NCBI RefSeq assembly: GCF_003863365.1
Contig: NZ_RQXT01000026.1
Span: 1 to 64,000, forward strand
Length of the DNA: 64,000 nt
DNA from: Mesorhizobium tamadayense
Lineage (GTDB): Bacteria; Pseudomonadota; Alphaproteobacteria; Rhizobiales; Rhizobiaceae
Reading direction: 5' to 3'
Shown here one piece after another: positions 51,308 through 59,666 of this stretch (its first letter is position 1; each line of letters starts with the position of its first letter). A program made the position numbers and the translations under genes. A model generated the notes under the pieces. It searched no databases. It was not told where the DNA came from and saw only the letters and a program-made list of their open reading frames with translations.

Positions 51308-53320
51308 ATGGCTGAACTGTTCGAAACAAGGGTGACGACCGCAGGCGACGATGTGGAGGAGAAAGGCTCCGGCTCGATTTCGACCAACATCAACGACCTG
51401 GAGTTGGGTTATGACAGCAGCACCCGCCAAACGGTCGGCCTCCGCTTTACCGGCATCGATATCCCGCAAGGCGCCATCATCACCAGCGCCTACATCCAAT
51501 TCCAGGCCAACGAGGTGAAGACGGACGCAACCTCTGTGCTGATCAAGGGCGAAGATACCGACGACGCAAACGCCTTCACCAGCGTCAGCTTCAACGTGTC
51601 GTCAAGGGCGACCACCGACGCGTCGACGGCCTGGGTCCCGGACCCCTGGACCACGATAGGCGAACAGGGCCTGGCCGAGCGCACGCCCGACCTCTCGGCG
51701 ATCGTTCAGGAGATCGTCAACCGCTCGGGCTGGGCGGCGCTCAACGACATGGCGTTCCTGATCACCGGCACCGGCACGCGCACGGCCGATTCATACGAGT
51801 ACAATCCCGCTGGCGCGCCGCTGCTGCACATCGAATATATCCTGCCCGGATCCGGCAACCCGGTGGTCTTCAACACACCCGCCGATGCCGACGCCACGAC
51901 CAACCAGATCGCCGAGCTCGCCGCGGCAGGGGCACCCACCGGGATCACCGCTTCTGCCACGGATCCCGACGCCGGCGCGACCGTCACCTACAGCCTCAAC
52001 GATTCGCGTTTCGCTATTAATTCCAGCACCGGCGTCATCACCCGCTCGGCCTCCGGCACGCTCGACTTCGAGACCCAGTCGTCGATCAATCTGACGGTGA
52101 CGGCAACCTCTTCCGACGGCAGCAAGGCCAATCAGGCATTCACCCTTGCCGTCCTCAACAGCCCGGAGCCGGTCGCCTTCAATACTCCGCCCGATGCCAA
52201 CACCGCGGCCAACCAAATCCTCCAGAATGCCGCGGCCGGCACGGCGGTCGGCATCACCGCCTCGGCCAAGGATCCCGATGCCGGTTCGACGGTCACCTAC
52301 ACGATCGATGACGCACGCTTTGCCATCAACTCCAGCACCGGAGTCATCACGCGATCGAGCGCGGGCACGCTCAATGCCCAATCCGAACCGTCGGTCAACC
52401 TCCACGTCACAGCCACCTCGTCCGACGGAAGCTTCGACACTCATACCTTCAAGGTTGACGTCACCGGTGGCGGCCAGTTGCCGACATCAGTGACCTTGGC
52501 CCATACCATCCTGACCTCGCAGTGGTCGCCGCCGAGCCCCGACCCCACGGATATTGTCTATATCTCTCACCTTGGCACACTGCTGGTTGCTGACAGCGAA
52601 GTCGACGAGATGTCGATTTTTACCGGCAAGAATCTCTACCAGATGAATCTGAACGGCACCCTGGCGGGCACGCTCACCACCATCAGCTTTTCCGATGAGC
52701 CGGCCGGGATCGCCTATAACCCTGCGAACCACCATCTGTTCTTTGCGGACGACACCGGCACGAAGAGCGTGTACGAGCTCAACCCCGGGTCAGACGGGCT
52801 TTACAACACGGTCGACGATAAAGTGACCTCGTTCAAGACGTCCGCATTCGGCAGTTCGGACCCGGAAAGCCTTGCCTATGACACAAACCGTGGCGTGCTG
52901 TATCTCGCGGATGGCTCAACGCAGACGATCTACACCATCGCTCCGGGCCAGAACGGCAGATTCGACGGCGTCCCGAGCACGGGCGGCGACGATGTCGTGA
53001 CGAGTTTTTCCGCACGATCGCTCGGAACCCCTTCCGACGAGAGCATTGCGTACGACCCGGTCCACGACCTCCTTTACATCATCCAGTCGCGGTACTCGGT
53101 AGCAATGGTGACGCCGACCGGGGAGCTGTTGGGCACGCTCGACATCTCCGCCGCCAACGCGAAAAAGCCTGCGGGGCTTGCGCTGGCGCCGAGCAGCGAC
53201 GATCCGAGCCACCAAATGAGCCTCTATATCGTCGATCGCGGTGTGGACAACGACTCGCATCCGACCGAGAACGACGGCAAGATCTATGAATTCCATTTGA
53301 ACGATTGGCTGCTCGCCTGA
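51308..53320 (+). CDS. Large cadherin-repeat protein, probable type I secretion substrate
   Basis: A 670-residue acidic protein with no N-terminal signal peptide. Residues 1-175 look like a DNRLRE-type beta-sandwich domain (TRQTVGLRFTGIDIPQGAII). Two cadherin-like repeats of about 100 residues follow, each with the element FAINSSTGVITRS and TVTATSSDGS or HVTATSSDGS (about 51.87-52.47 kb). The remaining 290 residues form a repetitive propeller-like region (IVYISHLGTLLVADSEVDEM, LAYDTNRGVLYLADGS). No RTX nonapeptides are seen. Missing signal peptide, Asp-rich composition and the nearby HlyB/HlyD pair suggest type I export. Gene starts at ATG 51308. Confidence 0.75.
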   Translation: MAELFETRVTTAGDDVEEKGSGSISTNINDLELGYDSSTRQTVGLRFTGIDIPQGAIITSAYIQFQANEVKTDATSVLIKGEDTDDANAFTSVSFNVSSRATTDASTAWVPDPWTTIGEQGLAERTPDLSAIVQEIVNRSGWAALNDMAFLITGTGTRTADSYEYNPAGAPLLHIEYILPGSGNPVVFNTPADADATTNQIAELAAAGAPTGITASATDPDAGATVTYSLNDSRFAINSSTGVITRSASGTLDFETQSSINLTVTATSSDGSKANQAFTLAVLNSPEPVAFNTPPDANTAANQILQNAAAGTAVGITASAKDPDAGSTVTYTIDDARFAINSSTGVITRSSAGTLNAQSEPSVNLHVTATSSDGSFDTHTFKVDVTGGGQLPTSVTLAHTILTSQWSPPSPDPTDIVYISHLGTLLVADSEVDEMSIFTGKNLYQMNLNGTLAGTLTTISFSDEPAGIAYNPANHHLFFADDTGTKSVYELNPGSDGLYNTVDDKVTSFKTSAFGSSDPESLAYDTNRGVLYLADGSTQTIYTIAPGQNGRFDGVPSTGGDDVVTSFSARSLGTPSDESIAYDPVHDLLYIIQSRYSVAMVTPTGELLGTLDISAANAKKPAGLALAPSSDDPSHQMSLYIVDRGVDNDSHPTENDGKIYEFHLNDWLLA

Positions 53321-53353
53321 TCTGACGAGGGGGCGATCGAGGGGGGGCGATTT

Positions 53354-53390
53354 CGGCCGGCCGAAGGAGGACCCTTCGGCTCGGCCGGCT
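53354..53390. terminator. Hairpin downstream of the cadherin-repeat gene
   Basis: An inverted repeat with stem CCGAAGG (53361-53367) and CCTTCGG (53373-53379), flanked by complementary CCGGC and GCCGG stretches that lengthen it with mismatches. It starts about 34 bp after the stop at 53320. Confidence 0.5.
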
Positions 53391-53448
53391 CGGCCCTGCA
53401 GGCGTCAGGCTGATCCCCGCCGACAAACAATACCCCGACAAACAAATA

Positions 53449-53492
53449 CCCCGACCGCTCGCGGCACTCTGTCGTGCCGCGAGCGGTCGGGG
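53449..53492. terminator. 19-bp perfect inverted repeat between convergent genes
   Basis: Arms 53449-53467 and 53474-53492 are exact reverse complements over 19 bp with a 6-nt loop (TCTGTC). It sits between the cadherin-repeat gene and the 80-residue peptide gene, whose stop lies at 53512. It is likely a strong bidirectional terminator; A-rich sequence on the plus strand just right of the hairpin (53497-53507) gives a partial U-run on neither strand exactly at the stem base. Two copies of a CCCCGACAAACAA-like direct repeat (about 53417-53442) lie immediately before it. Confidence 0.7.
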
Positions 53493-53511
53493 TGTCAAAA
53501 TGAAAGAAAGC

Positions 53512-53754
53512 TTACGACTGGCCGGGAGGGCCAACGTGAATGTGGTTCTTGTCACCCCAGCCATTGCCCGGGCGTGTTCCTCCCGATTTGGCGATCGCCC
53601 TGGAGTTCAAGCTTGTGCCGAGCAGAAGCGTTATGGCCGGTGGAGTCACCGCCGCAAAACGCCCTGCCTTCTTGAGAAAGTCCCGGCGCGCCTGAGCCTC
53701 CGAAACCAGGGTTTCCTGCGTCCGTTCCGAGCGTTTTGTACTTTCGGTTGGCAT
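53512..53754 (-). CDS. 80-residue twin-arginine peptide ending in Ser, candidate modified peptide
   Basis: The start at 53754 follows GGGGAGG. A charged N-terminus of about 22 residues precedes a Tat-like motif RRDFLKKAG (residues 23-31) and a hydrophobic stretch (residues 33-49). The C-terminal tail (56-80) is Gly/Asn/His-rich: SGGTRPGNGWGDKNHIHVGP and then PGQS, with Ser as last residue. The tail resembles short Gly-rich tails of small Tat-signal proteins that I recall from rhizobial exopolysaccharide loci. It is followed in transcription order behind the PqqD/HprK and nucleotidyltransferase genes, so the modified product may be its C-terminal tail. No function is established. Confidence 0.72.
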   Translation of the reverse strand: MPTESTKRSERTQETLVSEAQARRDFLKKAGRFAAVTPPAITLLLGTSLNSRAIAKSGGTRPGNGWGDKNHIHVGPPGQS

Positions 53755-53835
53755 GACAATCCTCCCCATAAGTGTTTCAGAATTCCACAGCCAGTTTATG
53801 CTTCCCGATACACGTGTGCCAGTTCACCAAAAGGC

Positions 53836-54837
53836 TTAGATTTTCGCGCTTGGGATCAAGAGCGTGCGAGCGATGCGCCGCGCGACATCGGACGAGCCTC
53901 CTCGCGACGAGCCGTCGGCACGTAGAAACCGCCATGTGCCCCACGTCAAATTGCCGGCCAGGCGCAACGGAGCGCCGATGATCGGGTGAGTTGCCGTGAA
54001 GATGCGCCTCCAGTGCTGGAAACGGACGATCGGCCGCCGTGCGCATTTGGCGGGAATCCTGATTCCGAAGAAGTGATGCAAGGCCAGCAGCTGGGTGTCC
54101 AGCGCATTGCGGGCGCCTCGATCCGACATGGATGCCTGCAATGCCGTCCAGTCCACCTGGTCGCTTTTCGCCAATTGTGCCAGGTCATGAAGATGCCTGA
54201 GGTCAATCCTTCCGCGCCAGTAGTCCCCCTCCTTAAGCAGGTCGTGCACGATCCAGTGCAGGGCCCGAGCCTGGGCAGGCGGAATATTCACCCGCAGACC
54301 GTTTCGCTGGACGAGCCTTGGCGGGTCAAAGCCATTCGCCCGGCGCGCCCGGAGCTCCAGCATTCCGGCGTCCTGCTGACGAACCATGCCTCGGCCACGC
54401 GCCACCTCGACGTAGCCGAGCTCTTCAAGACAGGCTTGGGCAGCCGCCTCTTCGCCCGGCTCCACGGCCAGATCGAGGTCACTCGTCATCCGGCTGGGAG
54501 CCCGGCGGGCCGGTGAAAGGAAAAGGGGGACCGCTCCCTTGAGCAGGAGCGGAACGATGCCATGGCGATTAAGGGCTGCAACGGCTTCGAGCAGTTGGGC
54601 GCGCAAGCGCAGGTTCCGTTCCCGATTGCAGTCGTGAACGAACCGAAGATACTCGCGCACATCCTGCGGCAATCGGTGGATCTGGCCGGCACGTTTGAGC
54701 GACGAGAACAAGTCTGGCGTGAGCAGCGTGCGATTGGCCAGGGCAATCACAGCATGCCAGTCGGTCCTGTCGGCCGGACTGCCGCGAAGCCCGGCGATCA
54801 GCGCCTGAAGCGCGTTGCCCCTGCGCGTCATCGGCAT
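53836..54837 (-). CDS. PF14907-type nucleotidyltransferase-family protein
   Basis: A 333-residue protein with the nucleotidyltransferase signature PLLLKGAVPLFLSPARRAPSR... and TSDLDLAVEPGEE (two Asp in D-x-D arrangement), characteristic of the family found beside HprK-like kinases in peptide-modification loci. The rest is helical. It overlaps the preceding kinase gene by 10 bp and is followed by the peptide gene after 81 bp. In lasso peptide clusters (paeninodin, pseudomycoidin) related proteins act after C-terminal phosphorylation; activity here is inference. Confidence 0.8.
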   Translation of the reverse strand: MPMTRRGNALQALIAGLRGSPADRTDWHAVIALANRTLLTPDLFSSLKRAGQIHRLPQDVREYLRFVHDCNRERNLRLRAQLLEAVAALNRHGIVPLLLKGAVPLFLSPARRAPSRMTSDLDLAVEPGEEAAAQACLEELGYVEVARGRGMVRQQDAGMLELRARRANGFDPPRLVQRNGLRVNIPPAQARALHWIVHDLLKEGDYWRGRIDLRHLHDLAQLAKSDQVDWTALQASMSDRGARNALDTQLLALHHFFGIRIPAKCARRPIVRFQHWRRIFTATHPIIGAPLRLAGNLTWGTWRFLRADGSSRGGSSDVARRIARTLLIPSAKI

Positions 54838-55979
54838 GCTTTCGTGATCAGCTCTACCGCATCATCGAGCTTCGAATAGGTCAGGCAATAGGTGCCCGCC
54901 GATCCGATGACTTGGGTCAGCATGTCGAAGGCGGTGCCGCTCAGCTCTTGGCCGCGTGCGGACGCGCCGTTGAGCAGGACGCGCAATGCGCTGGCTGGCT
55001 CGATCGGCTCCAGGCAAGCCTTCGCGTCGCGGCTTCGACGGAGCTGGATCACGCAGCCGATTGGCGCGGGCGGGCGCGGCACGAACTCCTTGGGCACGGC
55101 AAACCGAACACGCCTGCCGTCCGGTCGGCGACAGACCGGAACAGCATCGAGGTCGGCGTAGTATTCGGCCAGAAGCGGCCATGCTCCCGCCTTGACGGCG
55201 GGGGCAAACGGCAGACCCACGCCGTGCCCCCGGGAGTCCAGCAGCGTGACATCGTCAGAAGCGAAACCGAACCCGGCATGCATCAACGCCAGGGTCAGCG
55301 TCGTCTTGCCTGCGCCCGGGTTGCCGCAAAGAAGCACGATGCGTTCATTTCTGAGAAGCGCAGCCGCGTGCAGAGCAAGCTCGTAGGCGCCGCGATCGAG
55401 AACCTCGATCAGCAATTGCCCTTTCAGCATGACGGGCAGTTCGTCGGGCGAGCAGGAGAAAACCCAGTCGCCATCCCGGAACAAGTGGACCCGCCCTTCA
55501 TGCTCGACCAGCTGCAGCAGAACGTCGGCAGTCTCGCTTCGGACCTCGAGATGCCGGAATACGGCGATCGCGGGAAAAGCGCAGGCCGCCGGGTAGACGA
55601 TGCGCATGTTGAGGCCCGCGATGGCGACCACCTGGCTCACAGCCTCTTGAGCTGACGCGGACAACGGCGCGTGGGGCCGTATCAGGCTCAGCCGTTGCCA
55701 ATCCCTCAGCGCAGCCTCGACGTGCCTGTTTGCCTCAAGCCTATCAACGCCAGCGCGCGCCATCTCGCCCGAGATAGCGTCCAGCGGCATGCCTCCTTCC
55801 AGGGAGCGCCAGATCTCGGCAGCAGTATCGTTGACGGCGAAAATGGCCTGCCGGGATGGACTGAACAGGATATTTTGTCCCCTGACGCGTGCCAGCCGCC
55901 CCTGGGTCACAAACGTCGCACGGCTGTGAGCGACGGAGCCGAGCGCCGCCGTTCTGTTAGCCGCCTCGGGCTGATTCAT
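54828..55979 (-). CDS. PqqD/RRE domain fused to HPr-kinase-like domain
   Basis: A 383-residue protein. Residues about 15-105 form a PqqD-like RiPP recognition element (RVRGQNILFSPSRQAIFAVN, then TAAEIWRSLEGGMPLDAISG). The rest is an HPr kinase-like P-loop domain with CGNPGAGKTTLTLAL near residue 219 and GFGFASDDVTLL carrying the acidic catalytic pair. True HprK regulators lack the RRE and are near ptsH. ATG 55979 follows GGGGAGGGGG; the frame continues to 56099 without a better start. The architecture suggests that the RRE recruits a peptide for phosphorylation. Confidence 0.82.
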   Translation of the reverse strand: MNQPEAANRTAALGSVAHSRATFVTQGRLARVRGQNILFSPSRQAIFAVNDTAAEIWRSLEGGMPLDAISGEMARAGVDRLEANRHVEAALRDWQRLSLIRPHAPLSASAQEAVSQVVAIAGLNMRIVYPAACAFPAIAVFRHLEVRSETADVLLQLVEHEGRVHLFRDGDWVFSCSPDELPVMLKGQLLIEVLDRGAYELALHAAALLRNERIVLLCGNPGAGKTTLTLALMHAGFGFASDDVTLLDSRGHGVGLPFAPAVKAGAWPLLAEYYADLDAVPVCRRPDGRRVRFAVPKEFVPRPPAPIGCVIQLRRSRDAKACLEPIEPASALRVLLNGASARGQELSGTAFDMLTQVIGSAGTYCLTYSKLDDAVELITKACR

Positions 55980-56124
55980 CGGATAGCCCCCTCCCCGTCT
56001 GCCGAAACGCGATGACGGTCCAAGCTGTTGTTGCAAAGCAGGCGTGTTCAACGGGTGATGCGGCAATGCCCATTTCGGCAGGACTTCCATTTTGTCCAAT
56101 CAGCTCGCCGACGGATGCAACCGC

Positions 56125-57141
56125 TCACAGCGCTTCGTCGGAGAACCGGGCCACGTTCTGATGTGCCGCGATCCACTGGAGATGCGCCTTGTTCCAGAAT
56201 TCGCGCGCGTCAGCTCCCGTCAGCACCCTGAAACCGGACGGCGGCAGCGGCAATGCGGACGGCATTGGCTCGTCGGGCAGCCACAGCAACATGTTGTCCC
56301 CGCTTTCAATCGCCAGCCGCCAGGTTCTTTCAAGGCGACGGAACCCGCGCATATTTGCCGAAGCCAGTGCAAAAACCGATCCTGTGATCCTCAGCCTGGG
56401 TGACTGATCGACGGCTTTGATCGGTGCCTGATGTGTGATTTCGCCCTTGGAGAGAAAGGCATGCATACGGATGAGGGTTCGGTCGATCCGCACGGTTTCC
56501 CGTGTTCCGTCCCGTTCGTTTGATGCAGGGTCCAGGCTGATCCCCGAAAAACATCCGTCGAACAGGCAATCTTCGACAATGCCGCTGAGGAGATAGTCGT
56601 TCTCGACCGCATCATCCCTGATTTCGCTGAGCCAGCAGCCTTTCAAGCGGAAGCCGTCGGCCCGCTCGGCGAAACGCACGCCGTCCCAGCAGCGGCGCGC
56701 CCGGACGTCCTCTATTGTCGCATTGGCGCTTCCGTCCCTGACAAGCAGGGCCGCGCTGTTGCAATAGGTGTCGCGCCAATCGGAGGTTAGCGGCACCTGG
56801 CCGTCGAAGCGGCCCCCTATGAAGCGAACGCCGGGGCAATTGCGGATCACGACGGGATAGCGATTGACCGGCAAGGTTCCTTCGTCGCAGCTCATCATCG
56901 CGCTGGGATCGGTGTTTCTGCTGTTGGCAACTGTGAAGGAAGCATTCCGAGCGTCGATTGTTGCTCCGGCTTCGAGGTTTCGAATCGATTGTTGTTCGTA
57001 GCCATGCTCACCCGCCAGAACGAGCTGCTTGCCTCCCGGCGTCAGTCCGCCCTCCGCCTGGCACGAGCCTGGCAACAGGGCGAACACGGGATACAGGCCA
57101 GCGAGGCCCATGAATGAACGGCGGTCCATTCTCATGCTCAT
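56125..57141 (-). CDS. Tat-exported right-handed beta-helix (pectate-lyase-like) protein
   Basis: A 338-residue protein whose N-terminus carries a twin-arginine signal (MDRRSFMGLAGLYPVFALLP). The mature part has repeats typical of parallel beta-helices (VRFIGGRFDGQ, VEDCLFDGCFSGISL). ATG 57141 overlaps the upstream stop (ATGA). Such folds cleave or modify uronic polysaccharides, so an exopolysaccharide lyase or epimerase role is possible; catalytic residues cannot be assigned. Confidence 0.75.
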   Translation of the reverse strand: MSMRMDRRSFMGLAGLYPVFALLPGSCQAEGGLTPGGKQLVLAGEHGYEQQSIRNLEAGATIDARNASFTVANSRNTDPSAMMSCDEGTLPVNRYPVVIRNCPGVRFIGGRFDGQVPLTSDWRDTYCNSAALLVRDGSANATIEDVRARRCWDGVRFAERADGFRLKGCWLSEIRDDAVENDYLLSGIVEDCLFDGCFSGISLDPASNERDGTRETVRIDRTLIRMHAFLSKGEITHQAPIKAVDQSPRLRITGSVFALASANMRGFRRLERTWRLAIESGDNMLLWLPDEPMPSALPLPPSGFRVLTGADAREFWNKAHLQWIAAHQNVARFSDEAL

Positions 57142-57971
57142 TGACCGGGAGAATCGCATAGCCGATGCCGGTCGAGACAGGCCAAAAGCACCGCCTCGAG
57201 CGCTCTCTCGGCCACGTCTTCGGGCGAGGCAAACATTTCGACGTCGACCGCCGCCAGCACGCCGATGTGATCTTCCGTTCCCATTGACCGCTCAAGGGCC
57301 GCCGCCATCTCGCGGCAAGCACGATCCGCCGCCGACCAGAGATCAGGATCGCTTTCCGGGGATGTCCGTTGCAGCCGTGAGGAGCGATCGCCCCTGGTCT
57401 GGAGCCGGTCTCTGGCGATGCCGGTCTCGCTGCGCAGGTGGACAAAAACCATGTCATGCACCCCAAGGGTAGAAAGCATATCCAGCCACTTCTCGGATGT
57501 TTTTCGGCACTTGCTCTTCAAAAAGACGGACCAGAAACCCTGCAGCAACCCCTGATCCATTATAATGATCGAATTCCGTCTTGACCTCTCCTGCTGGATA
57601 AATGCAACCAAGCCGACAAGATTCCAGACAAGCCTGACAGCATCAAGGAGCGATGCTTGCCTGCTTTCGACGACGAAGCGGGCAATTCGGGTAAACAAGG
57701 AGCGAAACTCCCGATCTAGAAATCGAGGGGCGACGACGCCGATTCTATATATCTGCCTCTCGATGAATGTTCTTCCTTCCCACGCTATTCGCACCTCGCC
57801 TACCAGCGGGCCACGCCGTCGCAAGCTGTTCGCCAACAGCCTGGAGGTGGTTGTCTTTCCGACCCCGGGCAGACCAAAGAACTCCACAAACCGAATGTCT
57901 GTTCGAAGCGCGTGTGCTTCGACGCTTGGCGGGAGGCTTGCCGCCAGGTGACCAACCGTGTGCGAAGTCAT
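57138..57971 (-). CDS. P-loop kinase-like protein of the exopolysaccharide cluster
   Basis: A 277-residue protein with Walker A FFGLPGVGKTTTSRLLANSL near residue 33, IIIMDQGLLQG as a B-like element and Arg-rich C-terminal parts, resembling nucleoside/thymidylate kinase-type NTPases. Similar P-loop proteins recur in exopolysaccharide loci, including the C-terminal half of the 40365 product. The substrate is unknown. The stop overlaps the beta-helix gene start, so the two are coupled. Confidence 0.7.
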   Translation of the reverse strand: MTSHTVGHLAASLPPSVEAHALRTDIRFVEFFGLPGVGKTTTSRLLANSLRRRGPLVGEVRIAWEGRTFIERQIYRIGVVAPRFLDREFRSLFTRIARFVVESRQASLLDAVRLVWNLVGLVAFIQQERSRRNSIIIMDQGLLQGFWSVFLKSKCRKTSEKWLDMLSTLGVHDMVFVHLRSETGIARDRLQTRGDRSSRLQRTSPESDPDLWSAADRACREMAAALERSMGTEDHIGVLAAVDVEMFASPEDVAERALEAVLLACLDRHRLCDSPGQ

Positions 57972-58062
57972 TGGCTTTCAGATGATAAGGTGGGGATTTC
58001 AGGTTGAAAGGTGATCTCTTGCAAGACCGAAGAAACCAGGAAGAATATCCGAGGAAGATATT

Positions 58063-59343
58063 TCAATATTCGAATAGCTGAGATCCGGTCCCGGCATAGA
58101 CCTTTGGATTCTTTACAGGATCGGTCTGCAGTGATCGTTGCATGCCGCGGTAGAATATGAGCAAAGCGAGCGGCAGCCAGAAGAAAGCCGCGGTTGATGG
58201 CCCGAAGGAATCGCTCATCTGGTTTGCGACGATGTAGTTCCACACGGAAACCGACGTTCCGAGCACCATCACGTTCACTTCCGTCGCCCGCTCGCCCCTG
58301 CCATTGTCGACCAATGTGCGAAGAACCGCGCTGACCACATACGCCAAAACCAGCACGACGACGGCTATCACCAGCGCGGCGCCGGGCACGCCCAACGTTC
58401 TGAAGTAGTCGATGAAAAGGTTGTGGCTATGGGGAGCGATGTTGCCCACCGGCTGCCCTGCCCCCACTCCCATGAACGGATGCGACAGGCCCAGATCGAT
58501 TGATATGGACCACAGTCGCTGTCTGGACACGACCGAATGCGCCTCACCGCCGGAAAGCTGAAGTGACAGCAGCCTGTAGGCCCGTGGATTGAGGAACTGC
58601 AATGTCATCAAGCTCGCCTCGAACAATATCGGAGCAGAAATGGTCCCAAGGATCACTGTTAGGGGACTTTGCTTTCTCCGGACCAGATAGATGCTGTACA
58701 GCCCGAAGAACATTCCCAGGCCGGCAACGCCGAGAACGAAGTTTGTCTTTGACCCCGATTTCATCAAGCCCACGAGAACCGCGGCGAGGCAGCCCAAGAG
58801 GAGAACCCGGTGCCGGCGAGAAGCGACCAGCTTCGCGGCGATGAGCGGCAAAACTGCCGACAGGGCGATCCCGAGCTGGTTGGCATGTTTGAAATAGCCT
58901 TCCGCCCGATCGACGAATCTGGCGTCGCCCAGCCCGATTGTGACAAGGCAGGATGTCACAACGCTCATTGCGATCATCGCTCCCAAAATCCTGTCGATGG
59001 CCACGGAACCACCGGGCCTCGTGGAGAGCGCTGCGACCGCTGGAATAATGGCGAAGCCAAACACCTGCGCGAAAACCGCGCGCATCGTTCTGATCGGATT
59101 GTCTGCGTAGAGCATCGACAGCAGCGACAGAACGATGATGCAACCGGATGTCGCCAGAACGGCAGTCGCCAAGGCCGCTTCGGCCCGATGAAGGCGTCTT
59201 GCCGTTTCGGCATAGGCAACGACGCTGACCAGGGCGCAGAACAGAGCGAGCAGGAAGGAAAGCGAGCCATCGGTCCCTGCAATCCGAGTGGCGCCAGGGA
59301 ACCATATCGATACGATAAGCAAAAGAATGGATGCCTGCAGCAT
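58063..59343 (-). CDS. O-antigen ligase/polymerase family membrane protein (Wzy-like)
   Basis: A 426-residue protein with about 10-12 transmembrane segments and the periplasmic signature GVGAGQPVGNIAPHSHNLFI followed by DYFRTLGVPGA, as in WaaL/Wzy proteins. It probably polymerises or ligates undecaprenyl-linked glycan. With the flippase at 49632 and the Wzc/Wza pair it completes a Wzx/Wzy-dependent pathway. Confidence 0.88.
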   Translation of the reverse strand: MLQASILLLIVSIWFPGATRIAGTDGSLSFLLALFCALVSVVAYAETARRLHRAEAALATAVLATSGCIIVLSLLSMLYADNPIRTMRAVFAQVFGFAIIPAVAALSTRPGGSVAIDRILGAMIAMSVVTSCLVTIGLGDARFVDRAEGYFKHANQLGIALSAVLPLIAAKLVASRRHRVLLLGCLAAVLVGLMKSGSKTNFVLGVAGLGMFFGLYSIYLVRRKQSPLTVILGTISAPILFEASLMTLQFLNPRAYRLLSLQLSGGEAHSVVSRQRLWSISIDLGLSHPFMGVGAGQPVGNIAPHSHNLFIDYFRTLGVPGAALVIAVVVLVLAYVVSAVLRTLVDNGRGERATEVNVMVLGTSVSVWNYIVANQMSDSFGPSTAAFFWLPLALLIFYRGMQRSLQTDPVKNPKVYAGTGSQLFEY

Positions 59344-59666
59344 AGATGGACGTCACGCTCAAAGCGCTATGCAGCAACTGCGCACCAATGCGGGATTCAA
59401 GGCGCGCTGCCGCACCGCGGGTGAATATTCCGCGTACCTATTTCATGAGCAGCGTAGGCTGAGCGAATAGACAAGGAAATGAGCGAAAAAGCGTCATTGG
59501 GAGAAGGTGTCCTACGCCTTTTGTGCAAGCGGCGGCGGCACGGCGATTCCGGCCGCATGATCAGAGCCGGTCAGGCAGTGCAACCGCATTGGGTGTTGGT
59601 ACGGATTCTCAGATGTGGGAGACTTGGGCGTGGCACACTGAGTCTTCCACACCATAGGAGAACGCC
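59344..59666. other. Intergenic region between divergent genes
   Basis: About 320 bp separating the minus-strand polymerase gene from the plus-strand small membrane protein. Short frames here have no ribosome binding site or family features. Promoters for both directions are expected; none could be placed. Confidence 0.35.

Noticed and set aside
54828..55979. HPr kinase/phosphorylase of the PTS regulatory system
   Set aside because: It has an N-terminal PqqD-like domain and no ptsH or two-component neighbours, so it is an HprK-like kinase in a peptide-modification context.
53512..55979. Lasso peptide biosynthetic cluster
   Set aside because: No asparagine-synthetase-like cyclase and no transglutaminase-like leader protease are present; only the kinase and nucleotidyltransferase elements are shared.
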